Origin: an uncultured Actinomycetes bacterium | GTDB lineage: Bacteria; Actinomycetota; Coriobacteriia; Coriobacteriales; Atopobiaceae | NCBI GenBank assembly: GCA_900315165.1 | Contig: OMXZ01000015.1 | Coordinates: 1 to 64,000, forward strand | DNA length: 64,000 nt | Reading direction: 5' to 3' | In this document: piece after piece, positions 40,968 to 51,857 of the stretch | Layout: each line of letters opens with the position of its first letter | How positions within the stretch are numbered: the first letter of the stretch is position 1 | Translations under genes and position numbers: made by a program | The notes under the pieces: generated by a model | Databases searched by the model: none | What the model was told of the DNA's origin: nothing | What the model saw: only the letters and a program-made list of their open reading frames with translations

Positions 40968-42095
40968 CTACGCGCCCCAGACGCGCTCGGCGATTCGACG
41001 GACGAGCGCGACCTTGGCCCACTGTTCCCCCTCGGTGAGCACATTGCCCTCCTCGGTCGAGGAGAAGCCACACTGGGTGGAGAGACGCAGCTGGTCGAGG
41101 GGGACGTACTGCTCGGCCTCGTGGATGCGGTCGACCACGGCATCCTCGTCCTCGAGCTCGGGGAACTTGGAGGTGATCAGACCCAGCACCACGATACGGT
41201 CCTTGGCATAGCGCAGCGGCTCGAAGTCGCCGGCGCGGTCGGAGTCGTATTCGAGGAAGAAGCCGTCGTAATTGGCCTGGAAAAGCTGCTCGGCCACGGG
41301 GGCATAGCCGCCGGAGGAGAACCAGGTGCTGCGGAAGTTGCCGCGACAGACGTGGGTCGTGATGGTCATGTCCGCCGGCTTGGCCTCAAGCGCCTCGTTG
41401 ATCGTGCACACATAGCGCTCCTGCAAAGCATGGAGGTCGATGCCTTGTGCCTCGTAGGCGGCACGCTTATCGGCATCGCAGAGCTCGCCCCAGCTCGTGT
41501 CGTCGAACTGCAGGTAGCGGCAGCCCAGGTCGTAGAAGACCGTGATGGCATGCTGGTAGGCCACAGCGATGTCATGGGAGAGCACATCCTCGTCCTGGTA
41601 GCGGTCGATGGACTGGTAGGTCGCCTTGCCGCGGACGCAGGGAATGAGGTGCAGCATGCTCGGCGCGGGGATGGTGAGCTTGGTCGGGTAATCGCCCGCG
41701 ATCTCGGTTAGGCGGCGGTAGTGCTCGACGAAAGGATGGTCCGCCGGGAAGTCGATCTTGTCCACAAAGCGGAGCTGGGCGCCCTTGGGCTTGGGGCCCT
41801 TGAACTCCACGGACCAGTTGGTGGTGTCCACATGTTCCACGCCGTCGAGCGCCTCGAGGAAGTCGAGATGCCACATGGCACGGCGGAACTCGCCGTCGGT
41901 CACGGCCTTGAGGCCGGCCTTCTTCTCGGCCTCGACGAGCTCGGCGATAGCCTTGTCCTCCACGGCGGTCAGCTGGTCGCGGTCGATCTGACCAGCGGCG
42001 AACTGGGCGCGGGCCTCCTTGAGATAGGCGGGGCGCAGGAAGCTGCCGACGATGTCGTAGGTGTAGGGAGGCTGCTTGAGATTCTTATCGGCCAT
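40968..42095 (-). CDS. MetE-like cobalamin-independent methionine synthase (short form)
   Basis: A 375-residue protein equal to the C-terminal catalytic barrel of MetE (YxjG/YxjH type). Zinc ligands are visible: His and Cys in THVCRGN, Glu in FLEYDS and Cys in STQCGFSS; the DTSWGEL segment also fits. It would transfer a methyl group to homocysteine, with the donor not necessarily 5-methyl-tetrahydrofolate as in full-length MetE. ATG at 42095 with AGGAG. It is divergent from a LysR regulator whose binding site lies in the shared intergenic region. Confidence 0.87.
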   Translation of the reverse strand: MADKNLKQPPYTYDIVGSFLRPAYLKEARAQFAAGQIDRDQLTAVEDKAIAELVEAEKKAGLKAVTDGEFRRAMWHLDFLEALDGVEHVDTTNWSVEFKGPKPKGAQLRFVDKIDFPADHPFVEHYRRLTEIAGDYPTKLTIPAPSMLHLIPCVRGKATYQSIDRYQDEDVLSHDIAVAYQHAITVFYDLGCRYLQFDDTSWGELCDADKRAAYEAQGIDLHALQERYVCTINEALEAKPADMTITTHVCRGNFRSTWFSSGGYAPVAEQLFQANYDGFFLEYDSDRAGDFEPLRYAKDRIVVLGLITSKFPELEDEDAVVDRIHEAEQYVPLDQLRLSTQCGFSSTEEGNVLTEGEQWAKVALVRRIAERVWGA

Positions 42096-42167
42096 GTCTT
42101 CTCCTAGCGGATTGGTTGGTGTATCTGCTTGCGAGAGACATGGTAGGACGATTCATCTTGTTAGCGT

Positions 42168-42202
42168 TAATACCTATTCTTTTTGATTTGTTATAGGTAT
42201 TA
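42168..42202. promoter_or_regulatory. Inverted repeat operator between metE-like gene and lysR
   Basis: TAATACCTAT (42168-42177) and ATAGGTATTA (42193-42202) are exact 10-bp inverted repeats, 15 bp apart, in an AT-rich divergent promoter region. The form and position suit a LysR-type regulator that controls both itself and the MetE-like gene. Confidence 0.6.
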
Positions 42203-42268
42203 GCTATAAATAGAAAAGTACCGCCACAAGAAACCACCGTCACGAGGGATGGCGCGAAAAGGGGCCGA

Positions 42269-43192
42269 ATGAAACTCCAACAGCTTCGCTACCTGGTCGC
42301 CGTCGTCGGCTATGGGTCCTTCAACAAGGCCTCGCAGGCGCTCTACGTGAGCCAGCCCACCATGTCCAAGGCTGTGGAGGACCTGGAGCGCGAAATGGGC
42401 ATCACCATCCTGGCGCGCACAAACCGCGGCGTCACCCTGACGGAGGAGGGCACCCGCTTCCTCTCCTACGCCCGCCAGGTGGTCGAGCAGGCCGACCTCC
42501 TCGAGGAGCAATATAAGGGCAGCGCACCGGCACGGCGTGTCTTTTCCATCTCGTCGCAGCACTATGCCTTCGTTGTGAACGCCTTCGTCCGCCTGGTGGA
42601 GGAGGTCGGCCGCGACCGCTATGAGTTTTCCCTGCGCGAGGGCCGCACCGCCGACATCATCGAGGACGTGCGCCTGGGCCGTTCCGAGCTGGGCGTCATC
42701 TACCTCTCCCATTTCAACGCGGAGGTCATGGAGCGCGTCTGCCGAAACGCGGGGCTTTCCTTCACGGACCTTTTCACGGCGACGCCCCATGTCTTTGTAG
42801 GCAGAAACAACCCGCTCGCACAGCGTTCCTCGGTCACCCTCGATGACCTCGTCCCCTACCCGCGACTCTCCTACGACCAAGGCGAACGCAACAGCTTCTA
42901 CTTCGCCGAGGAGCTCTACAGTGTGGCCGAGGCCCCCAAGTCGATCGTGGTGCTGGACCGCGCGACCCTCTTCAACCTGCTGATCGGCCTCGACGGCTAC
43001 ACGATCTCCTCGGGCGTCCTCTCCTCCGACCTCAACGGCACCGACATCGTCTCCGTGCCGCTCGAGGGAGACGAGGTCATGCGCATCGGCTACCTGCAGC
43101 AGACGGGCCGGCCGCTCTCCCCCGTGGCAAAACGCTACCTCGGACACCTGCGCGCCTACATCGCCGAGTACGGCGAAGCGGACCCGCGCTAG
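42269..43192 (+). CDS. LysR-family transcriptional regulator
   Basis: A 307-residue LysR regulator. The winged helix-turn-helix is at residues 1-60 (MKLQQLRYLVAVV, YGSFNKASQALYVSQPTMSKAVEDLE), and the substrate-binding domain follows from about residue 90. It is likely to sense sulfur or methionine status, judging only by its divergent neighbour. ATG at 42269 with AGGGG at a suitable distance. Confidence 0.93.
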   Translation: MKLQQLRYLVAVVGYGSFNKASQALYVSQPTMSKAVEDLEREMGITILARTNRGVTLTEEGTRFLSYARQVVEQADLLEEQYKGSAPARRVFSISSQHYAFVVNAFVRLVEEVGRDRYEFSLREGRTADIIEDVRLGRSELGVIYLSHFNAEVMERVCRNAGLSFTDLFTATPHVFVGRNNPLAQRSSVTLDDLVPYPRLSYDQGERNSFYFAEELYSVAEAPKSIVVLDRATLFNLLIGLDGYTISSGVLSSDLNGTDIVSVPLEGDEVMRIGYLQQTGRPLSPVAKRYLGHLRAYIAEYGEADPR

Positions 43193-43247
43193 ATGGTGTC
43201 CGACGGTCGCCGTATCATCTTGGAAAGCAATGGGAGAGGAGACCGGC

Positions 43248-44411
43248 ATGGCAGAGGACAAGACAAGCACCCAGGCAACACCGCCGTCCAAGGTGTGGTG
43301 GTGCGACCTCCGCACCCATGGCAAGACGAGCCGCCCGCAGATGCTGGAGAGGCTCTGCCGCAAGGCGGGTCTTGCCGACATGGACCTCGCGAACAAGTTC
43401 GTGGCGATCAAGATGCATTTCGGGGAGCCCGGCAACCTGAGCTTCCTGCGCCCCAACTATGCGCGCGTCGTCGCCGACCTCGTGAGAGAGGCGGGTGGCA
43501 AGCCCTTCCTCACAGACTGCAACACGCTGTATGTCGGAGAGCGAAAAAACGCGCTCGACCACCTGGACGCGGCGACAGCAAACGGTTTCGGCCCGCTCAC
43601 GACCGGCTGCCAGGTCATCATCGCCGACGGCCTCAAGGGGACCGACGACGTGGAGGTGCCCGTGGCGGGCGGCGTCCATGTGCAGAATGCCAAGATCGGC
43701 CGCGCGATCATGGACGCGGATGTCTTTATCTCGCTCACCCATTTCAAGGGGCACGACCAGACCGGCTTCGGCGGGGCGCTCAAGAACATCGGCATGGGCT
43801 GCGGCAGCAGAGCGGGCAAGATGGAGCAGCATGCGGCGGGCAAACCCCACGTCGACCAAGACCGCTGCATCGGCTGCATGGCCTGCGCCAGCGCCTGCGC
43901 CCATGGGGCCATATCGCATCGCACCGAGCGCCCTCGCCTGGCCTCGATCGACCAGTCCAAGTGCGTCGGTTGCGGTCACTGCATGGGCGTCTGCAACCAG
44001 GACGCGATCGTCCCCAACGACGAGGCGGCCACCCAGATCCTGGGCGAGCGCATCGCTGAGTATTCCAAGGCGGTCTGCGACGGGCGGCCCTGCTTCCATG
44101 TGTCCCTCGTTATCGAAGTCTCGCCCAACTGCGACTGCTGGGAGCTCAACGACTCCCCCATGGTCCCGGACATCGGCTTTTTTGCGAGCTACGACCCGGT
44201 CGCCCTCGACCAGGCCTGCGTCGACGCGGTCAACAGCGCGCCGACAAACCCACTCTCCATCCTGGCAGACGAGGAGCATGCGCACCCGGACGACCCCCGC
44301 ATCCACGACCACCTGCACATGGCCAACCCCAACACCAGCTGGGAGGCCACGCTCGAGCACGCGGAGAAGATCGGCCACGGTACGAGGAAATACGAGCTCA
44401 TCAAGGTTTAG
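43248..44411 (+). CDS. DUF362 protein with two [4Fe-4S] ferredoxin motifs
   Basis: A 387-residue iron-sulfur protein. DUF362 covers about residues 30-200 (FVAIKMHFGEPGN, KPFLTDCNTLY, FISLTHFKGH, GFGGALKNIGMG). Two ferredoxin clusters follow, CIGCMACASACAHG and CVGCGHCMGVCNQ, and then a second DUF362 part (FFASYDPVALDQAC). The partner and reaction are unknown; electron transfer is expected. ATG at 43248 with AGGAG is chosen over 43230. Confidence 0.9.
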   Translation: MAEDKTSTQATPPSKVWWCDLRTHGKTSRPQMLERLCRKAGLADMDLANKFVAIKMHFGEPGNLSFLRPNYARVVADLVREAGGKPFLTDCNTLYVGERKNALDHLDAATANGFGPLTTGCQVIIADGLKGTDDVEVPVAGGVHVQNAKIGRAIMDADVFISLTHFKGHDQTGFGGALKNIGMGCGSRAGKMEQHAAGKPHVDQDRCIGCMACASACAHGAISHRTERPRLASIDQSKCVGCGHCMGVCNQDAIVPNDEAATQILGERIAEYSKAVCDGRPCFHVSLVIEVSPNCDCWELNDSPMVPDIGFFASYDPVALDQACVDAVNSAPTNPLSILADEEHAHPDDPRIHDHLHMANPNTSWEATLEHAEKIGHGTRKYELIKV

Positions 44412-44423
44412 GAGCCTATCGGT

Positions 44424-45455
44424 ATGTCATTTCGCAGACGCTGGCTGCCCATCGTGCTCGCCGGCCTTTTCATCTGGGCGATGGTCACCGCTGCCGCCGT
44501 GTCGGATACCTGGGAGCTCCTCTTCCCCGAGGCCGCCGCGATACTCTGCGGCGCCTGGATCCAGCCGGCGCAGGCGTGGAACGTCGATCGCCCCCGCATG
44601 CTCGCGCTGATGGCGATCGGGTCGGTCGCGGGTGTGGCCATGAACCTCTGGCTGCCCGCGCCACTGGTCGTGAAGGCACCGCTCGGCTTTGCCTTTGTGG
44701 CCCTAACCATGCACGTCTTTGCCGCCGACATGACCCCGATGGTCTCGGCGGTCGTCCTACCGCTCCTGCTCGGCACAACCGACTGGCTCTATCCCGTCGC
44801 CGTCATGGTCATTGTGACGTTGATCTGCGCCGGCCAGGTCGTCCTCGAGCACCTGGGGCTCCGCGAGCCCATCGCGTACACGCCGCTGCGTCTGCCCACC
44901 GGGGAGGCCCTGCGCTCCTGGGGCAGGCGCCTTGCGGTCTTCTGCGTGCTGGCGCTGCCCGCCTATGCCCTGCGCCAGCCCTTCTTTGCCGTACCGCCCC
45001 TGCTCGTCGTCTATACCGAGCTCTCGAGACCGGACAACAACCTGCGCCGCCGTCCCCCGCGCGGCATCGGCGTCCTGGTCTGCGCCGCGCTCATCGGTGC
45101 TGGCGCTCGTGCGGCAGCGGACGCCCTCGCCGCCGCAGGCTGGGGCAACCTCGGCTACATCGCCGTCACCCCCGTGGCCTACGCCCTGCTCGTAGTCGCC
45201 TGGGACCGGTTCCGCACATGGCTGCCCCCGGCGGGAGCGGTCGTCCTGCTCGCCCTGCTCGCTCCCGTGTCGGTACCCGCGCTGTACGCGCTGGAGGCGT
45301 CGGTCGGCGCCTGCGTATGGGTCGCGGCCGCGCTGTTCTGCTTCAAGGGCGCCTCGCCCGAGGAGCAAGACGACCCGACACACCCCGCACGGCGTGCGCC
45401 TGACAGCCGATTCACACTCGCACTCGATGCGATAAAGAGTAAAAATAAAGACTGA
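44424..45455 (+). CDS. Polytopic membrane protein of unknown function
   Basis: A 343-residue protein with about nine to ten membrane helices, divided into two similar halves by a charged loop near residue 160 (PLRLPTGEALRSWGRR). The general look is of HPP- or FUSC-like integral membrane proteins, but no family was firmly recognised. ATG at 44424, 12 bp after the DUF362 gene, so the two probably share a transcript. Confidence 0.65.
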   Translation: MSFRRRWLPIVLAGLFIWAMVTAAAVSDTWELLFPEAAAILCGAWIQPAQAWNVDRPRMLALMAIGSVAGVAMNLWLPAPLVVKAPLGFAFVALTMHVFAADMTPMVSAVVLPLLLGTTDWLYPVAVMVIVTLICAGQVVLEHLGLREPIAYTPLRLPTGEALRSWGRRLAVFCVLALPAYALRQPFFAVPPLLVVYTELSRPDNNLRRRPPRGIGVLVCAALIGAGARAAADALAAAGWGNLGYIAVTPVAYALLVVAWDRFRTWLPPAGAVVLLALLAPVSVPALYALEASVGACVWVAAALFCFKGASPEEQDDPTHPARRAPDSRFTLALDAIKSKNKD

Positions 45456-45489
45456 TACACGAGAGCACACGTCTCGAAAGGGGCTCGGC

Positions 45490-45819
45490 ATGGCAATCAC
45501 GGTGAACCTGTACTACACGGGCGCGGACGGCGCAGCGAAGAAGTTCGCGGACGAGATGGTCGCATCCGGCACGGTCGACGCCATCCGGGCCGAGCCGGGC
45601 AACCTCAAGTACCGCTACTTTCAGCCGCTCGACGATCCTGAGACCATCCTGCTGATCGATAGCTGGGAGAGCCAGGAGGCAATCGACGCTCATCACGCCT
45701 CCCCGATGATGCAGACGCTGGCTGCCCTGCGCGACAAGTACGACCTGCACATGCAGGTCGAGCGCTATGTGTCCGACGACACGATGCCCGAGACCGACCA
45801 GCAGTTCATCCGCAAGTAG
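45490..45819 (+). CDS. Antibiotic biosynthesis monooxygenase-family protein
   Basis: A 109-residue ABM-fold (dimeric alpha/beta barrel) protein. It has the KYRYFQPLDDPETILLIDSWESQEAIDAHHAS pattern, where W and HH are typical of quinol monooxygenases (YgiN type). Small members oxidise quinols or handle reactive electrophiles without cofactor. ATG at 45490 with AAGGGG. It is the last of three co-directional genes; the MFS gene converges on it. Confidence 0.85.
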   Translation: MAITVNLYYTGADGAAKKFADEMVASGTVDAIRAEPGNLKYRYFQPLDDPETILLIDSWESQEAIDAHHASPMMQTLAALRDKYDLHMQVERYVSDDTMPETDQQFIRK

Positions 45820-45821
45820 GG

Positions 45822-47039
45822 CTAGATTCCCTCGACCTTTACGCCGGCACGCAGGCCGAAGACCCACGCAAACAGGGCCACGCCCATCACACCGACGATC
45901 AGCAGACCGAGACCGATGATGTAGGTAGGCCAAGGCAGCATGATGACCGCGGTGCCCACCGAGCCGAGCACGGTGCAGACGAAGTTGTAGAGCGAGCTCA
46001 CACTGCCGGCGTCGCCTTCCTGCTGCTCGAGCAGGAGGTTGGCAGCAAAGGGCCTGATGGCCGCCTCGATTACGGCGTAGAGCATGAAGCAGGTCCAGAA
46101 CACGAAGGGCGTCGTGCTACCCACCAGCAGCATCGCCACGCCGCAGGCAATCGAGCAAGCCATCATCAACGTCGCGTATTTCTTGCCAGATATGCGCTTG
46201 AGCATGATGACCGACAGCGATGGGCCGAAGGAGGCGAAGAGCGCCGACGCCGCGAAGAAGTACGTGTACTGCTGCTGGGTCAGGCCGAACTCATCCACAT
46301 AGATGTAGGGCGCCGAGCCGATGTAGGCCATGAAGGGCAAGTTGACCGCCGAGAGGACGAGCAGGGCGAAGCTGAAGCCGGGGTTCTTGGCCACGACGAC
46401 CAGGCGACCAAGCGAACGGGAGACAGGCACCTGGCTGCGCTCATCCGCAGACAGGCTCTCCTCGAAAAGGATGGAGAGCGCCAGACACAGGATCGCGACC
46501 GCGCCCTGAATCAGAAAAATCGCGTGCCAGGGCAGCACGGTCAGAACGAAGCCACCCAAAAGCGGCCCTACAATGGGGACGACCACGAAGAGGGTCTGGA
46601 TGAGCGAGAGCGCCTGCTCGCGCTTGTCCTCGTAGAAGCAATCCTTGGCCAGCGCGGTGCACATGGTGTCGATCGTGCCGGCACCGAAGCCCTGCACGAC
46701 GCGGGCGGCGATCAGCGTGCCGATGGTCGGGGCGATGGCACAGAGCACGCTGCCGGCGGCGTACAGGAGCGACCCGCCGATCAGGACGGGACGCCGGCCC
46801 AGCTTGTCGCTCACGGGGCCGGACAGGAGGAAACCGAGCGCGTTGGACACGAAGAAGAACGTGATGGTCTGCCCGACCACTGCCTCCGTCGTGTGGAAAT
46901 AGGCGGGCAGCTCGGGCAGGGCCGGGGTGTACATATCCGACGATAGCGCGCCAAAGACCGTCGCGAGCACCATCAGGACGAGCAGACCGCCGCTGCCCAG
47001 GCGCGGCTGCTTGACGGATATCCAGTTGGAAAAAGCCAT
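45822..47039 (-). CDS. Bcr/CflA-type drug efflux MFS transporter
   Basis: A 405-residue major facilitator with 12 helices. It shows the drug:H+ antiporter 1 motifs: SSDMYTPALPEL at the first periplasmic loop, GPVSDKLGRRPVLIGG (motif A) and RVVQGFGAG in helix 4. It should export drugs or metabolites using the proton gradient. ATG at 47039 with AAAGGAGG. A terminator-like hairpin in the leader suggests control by attenuation. Confidence 0.9.
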   Translation of the reverse strand: MAFSNWISVKQPRLGSGGLLVLMVLATVFGALSSDMYTPALPELPAYFHTTEAVVGQTITFFFVSNALGFLLSGPVSDKLGRRPVLIGGSLLYAAGSVLCAIAPTIGTLIAARVVQGFGAGTIDTMCTALAKDCFYEDKREQALSLIQTLFVVVPIVGPLLGGFVLTVLPWHAIFLIQGAVAILCLALSILFEESLSADERSQVPVSRSLGRLVVVAKNPGFSFALLVLSAVNLPFMAYIGSAPYIYVDEFGLTQQQYTYFFAASALFASFGPSLSVIMLKRISGKKYATLMMACSIACGVAMLLVGSTTPFVFWTCFMLYAVIEAAIRPFAANLLLEQQEGDAGSVSSLYNFVCTVLGSVGTAVIMLPWPTYIIGLGLLIVGVMGVALFAWVFGLRAGVKVEGI

Positions 47040-47066
47040 CGTTCCTCCTTTGCGGCCCCGCGGCGC

Positions 47067-47204
47067 AAAAGGGGCGCCCGGTAGCCTTTGCAAACCGGGC
47101 GCCCCCGACACCTTGTCCGACAATGGCGGCTGCGGCCGCCTGTCCTCCGGTGACTCTATTGTCTGTCGATTGCCTACCCTACCGAGCAGGGAAAAGACAG
47201 TCAA
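47067..47204 (-). promoter_or_regulatory. MFS gene promoter and attenuator-like leader
   Basis: On the minus strand a -35 TTGACT (47204-47199) and -10 TAGGGT (47181-47176) are 17 bp apart. The leader then forms GGCGGC/GCCGCC, followed by a perfect 12-bp stem (47105-47094 with 47082-47071) and TTTT (47070-47067). This terminator-like structure ends 28 bp before the start codon, a layout typical of transcription attenuation. Confidence 0.55.
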
Positions 47205-47326
47205 ACAACCCGCAAGACATTCTCACTTTCTCCACGCCTATTGCAACAGCTCGCCCTCGACCCATCATCCATCAAGGTCGTTGTCTATCTCACGCGCGGC
47301 GTGAGCGGGTGGTTCATGGTGGATAA

Positions 47327-47357
47327 GTGACAAAAGGGGACTGTCCCCTTTTGTCAC
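47327..47357. repeat. 31-bp perfect palindrome, REP-like
   Basis: GTGACAAAAGGGGAC and its exact reverse complement flank a single T. Repeats of this GTGACAAAAGGGGAC form are, as I recall, scattered through many gut bacterial genomes and are linked with IS200/IS605-like REP transposases. Here it lies 15 bp beyond the 3' end of the GH1 gene and can serve as its terminator. Confidence 0.65.
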
Positions 47358-47372
47358 CCCTTTTATCAGCCC

Positions 47373-48965
<1,593 letters not shown>

Positions 48966-49069
48966 TCAAGACCTTCCCGCGAGCGGTCGGCTATCTCATA
49001 CGAGGTCTTCCTTTTCTACAAGATCAAACGCTACGGCATACGGGAAAAGCGTTATTTTGAGACCAAAGG

Positions 49070-49807
<738 letters not shown>

Positions 49808-49834
49808 ACCTACTCCCTTCGTCCCTGATGGCGA

Positions 49835-49910
49835 TTTCCGATATCGGATTCTGTCAAATTTGGCTGTTTCCGATATCGGAATCCGCCATCTATGGTTGTT
49901 TCCGATATAC
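49835..49910 (+). promoter_or_regulatory. Three phased TCCGATATCGGA operator repeats
   Basis: The 12-bp palindrome TCCGATATCGGA occurs at 49837-49848 and 49869-49880, and a half copy TCCGATATAC lies at 49901-49910. The spacing is exactly 32 bp each time (about three helical turns), and all copies lie on one DNA face just before the ATPase gene. Copies two and three also share the preceding TGG.TGTT. Confidence 0.7.
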
Positions 49911-49938
49911 TGCAAGAAAAGATACCGAGGAGGTGCTG

Positions 49939-51297
49939 ATGAAACGTGAAGCAACTGAAAAGTTATCACAGTGGTACAACTCGCCCACGCGCAAGCCTCT
50001 CGTGTTGAGCGGGGCCCGACAGGTGGGAAAGACTTGGCTCGTGCAGGATTTTGCATCAAGTCGCGCTCCCCTCGCCTATGTCAATCTCCTGAACAACCAA
50101 ACCATGCAGTCGGTCTTTGCGGGCAGCCTCGACCCGGACCGTCTGCTCACAGCCATCAGCGCCTATACCGGCACCACTGCAAGCGATGGCCATACGTTCG
50201 TCTTCCTCGATGAGGTGCAGGAGTGCCCCCGCGCGCTCACATCTCTCAAGATGTTCTGCGAGCAGAGACCTGATGTTCCCGTGGTGGTCGCAGGGTCGTT
50301 ATTGGGCGTCGCGCTCAATAGAGGTGCCGACGCAGACGGTCAGGGCGGGGTATCCTGGCCAGTCGGAAAAGTCGATTATCTCGACCTCTATCCCATGACA
50401 TTTTTGGAATTCCTCGACGCCATGGGAGAAGAAGGGCTTGCGGATCTCGTGCGCGGCGGCTCTTTCGACCTCGTTAGCGCCATGAGCGAGAAGTATGAGG
50501 ACCTGCTTCGCATATACCTCTACGTGGGCGGTATGCCCGAGGCAGTTGCGCGCTATGTGGCGACCGGCTCGCTGAAAGAGGCTCGCGCAGTCCAGGAGCA
50601 TCTGATTCGCGATTACGAATACGACTTCTCGAAGCATGTGGCGTCTCCGATCGACACGGAGCGGATCCGTGAGACGTGGCGCTCCGTGCCCACGCAAATC
50701 GCCCGCGAGAGCGGCAACGGCAAGTTCGTATACTCGCAGATCCGTACAGGTGGGCGCGGGCGCGACTATCGCGATGCCGTGTCATGGCTCGTGGATGCCG
50801 GCTTGGTCATACGGGTGCGTCGGGCTGGCATGCCGGGCATGCCCCTGCGCAGCTATGCCGACGACCGTTCTTTCAAGCTCTTTATGCTGGATACCGGCAT
50901 GTTGGGTGCCGCCCTGCGTCTTCCCGAGAAAGTCATCATCGAGGGGGACGCTCTCTTCACCCATGCTAAGGGAGCCTATGCCGAGCAGTATGTGTGTCAG
51001 CAGCTCATGGCATACGGCGGCAATGCACCATACTATTGGTCGGCCGACGGTAAAAAGAGCAAGGCAGAGGTCGATTTCCTCTACGACTACTCAGGAACCG
51101 TCATTCCCGTGGAGGTCAAGGCAGAGAGGAACGTATCAAGCACAAGTCTGGGCAACTTTGCCCATAACTACGGAATAAAAAGATGCGTGCGACTCTCGCT
51201 GCTGGGCTACAAAGACCAAGGGTGGCTAGTAAACCTGCCTCTCTACGCAGCCGATGCTCTGATGAATCTGCCCGCCGTTCCGGAGGGCATCTCTTGA
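49939..51297 (+). CDS. AAA-14/DUF4143 family ATPase
   Basis: A 452-residue ATPase of the AAA_14 plus DUF4143 family. Walker A is LSGARQVGKTWL, Walker B is FVFLDEVQECP, sensor AGSLLG, and the DUF4143 region begins around residue 205 (YLYVGGMPEAV) and holds the PD-(D/E)XK-like KAEVDFLYDYSGTVIPVEVKAE near the C terminus. This nuclease-like core suggests nucleic acid action, but the family role is unknown. ATG at 49939 with GAGGAGG. Three phased palindromes precede it. Confidence 0.88.
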   Translation: MKREATEKLSQWYNSPTRKPLVLSGARQVGKTWLVQDFASSRAPLAYVNLLNNQTMQSVFAGSLDPDRLLTAISAYTGTTASDGHTFVFLDEVQECPRALTSLKMFCEQRPDVPVVVAGSLLGVALNRGADADGQGGVSWPVGKVDYLDLYPMTFLEFLDAMGEEGLADLVRGGSFDLVSAMSEKYEDLLRIYLYVGGMPEAVARYVATGSLKEARAVQEHLIRDYEYDFSKHVASPIDTERIRETWRSVPTQIARESGNGKFVYSQIRTGGRGRDYRDAVSWLVDAGLVIRVRRAGMPGMPLRSYADDRSFKLFMLDTGMLGAALRLPEKVIIEGDALFTHAKGAYAEQYVCQQLMAYGGNAPYYWSADGKKSKAEVDFLYDYSGTVIPVEVKAERNVSSTSLGNFAHNYGIKRCVRLSLLGYKDQGWLVNLPLYAADALMNLPAVPEGIS

Positions 51298-51379
51298 CGA
51301 GACTAAGGCCGGGACGCGAGGCCCCGGCCAGATTGCAGACAATTATATTGTCGGCAGATTCCCAAGTCCCGCGCAGGCG

Positions 51380-51790
51380 CTACTTGGCGAGCGTGGCACC
51401 AAGCTCCTTGAGCGCGGCGAGGGCCTCGTCGTCCGGGTCGAGGTTGGCGATGACGGTATCCACGACGTTGACGCCGGCGGACTCGGCAGCATCCTTCCAG
51501 GTCTCCATCCACTCGCCCGTGCCCCAGTCGTAGGAGCCGAAAAGCGCAACGGGCTTGTTGCCGAAGACCTTGACGCACTCGTCCCAGACAGGCTCGAATT
51601 CGTCGTGGTCGAGCTCCTCGGATCCCATCGCGGGGCAGCCGAAGGCGAAAGCATCGTAGTCGGCAACCTTGTCCGCGCTGAAGTCGGACACCTGATAGAC
51701 ATCTGCGCCGGCAGCTCCGTCAGCGACTGCATTCGCCATCGTCTCGGTATTGCCGCTCATCGTCCAATACACCACTGCAACTTTGCTCAT
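51380..51790 (-). CDS. Flavodoxin
   Basis: A 136-residue short-chain flavodoxin, an FMN electron carrier that replaces ferredoxin under iron limitation. The FMN phosphate loop is WTMSGNTETMA, the 60s loop is CPAMGSEEL, and the 90s loop is SYDWGTGEWM. ATG at 51790 with GGAGG. It lies 67 bp downstream of the DUF3793 gene on the same strand. Confidence 0.93.
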   Translation of the reverse strand: MSKVAVVYWTMSGNTETMANAVADGAAGADVYQVSDFSADKVADYDAFAFGCPAMGSEELDHDEFEPVWDECVKVFGNKPVALFGSYDWGTGEWMETWKDAAESAGVNVVDTVIANLDPDDEALAALKELGATLAK

Positions 51791-51857
51791 GTTTACCTCC
51801 ACTTATCCGTACATGGTCTTATCCAGCCGCCTATGCGGCGTGGTTCCTTTTATGGGG

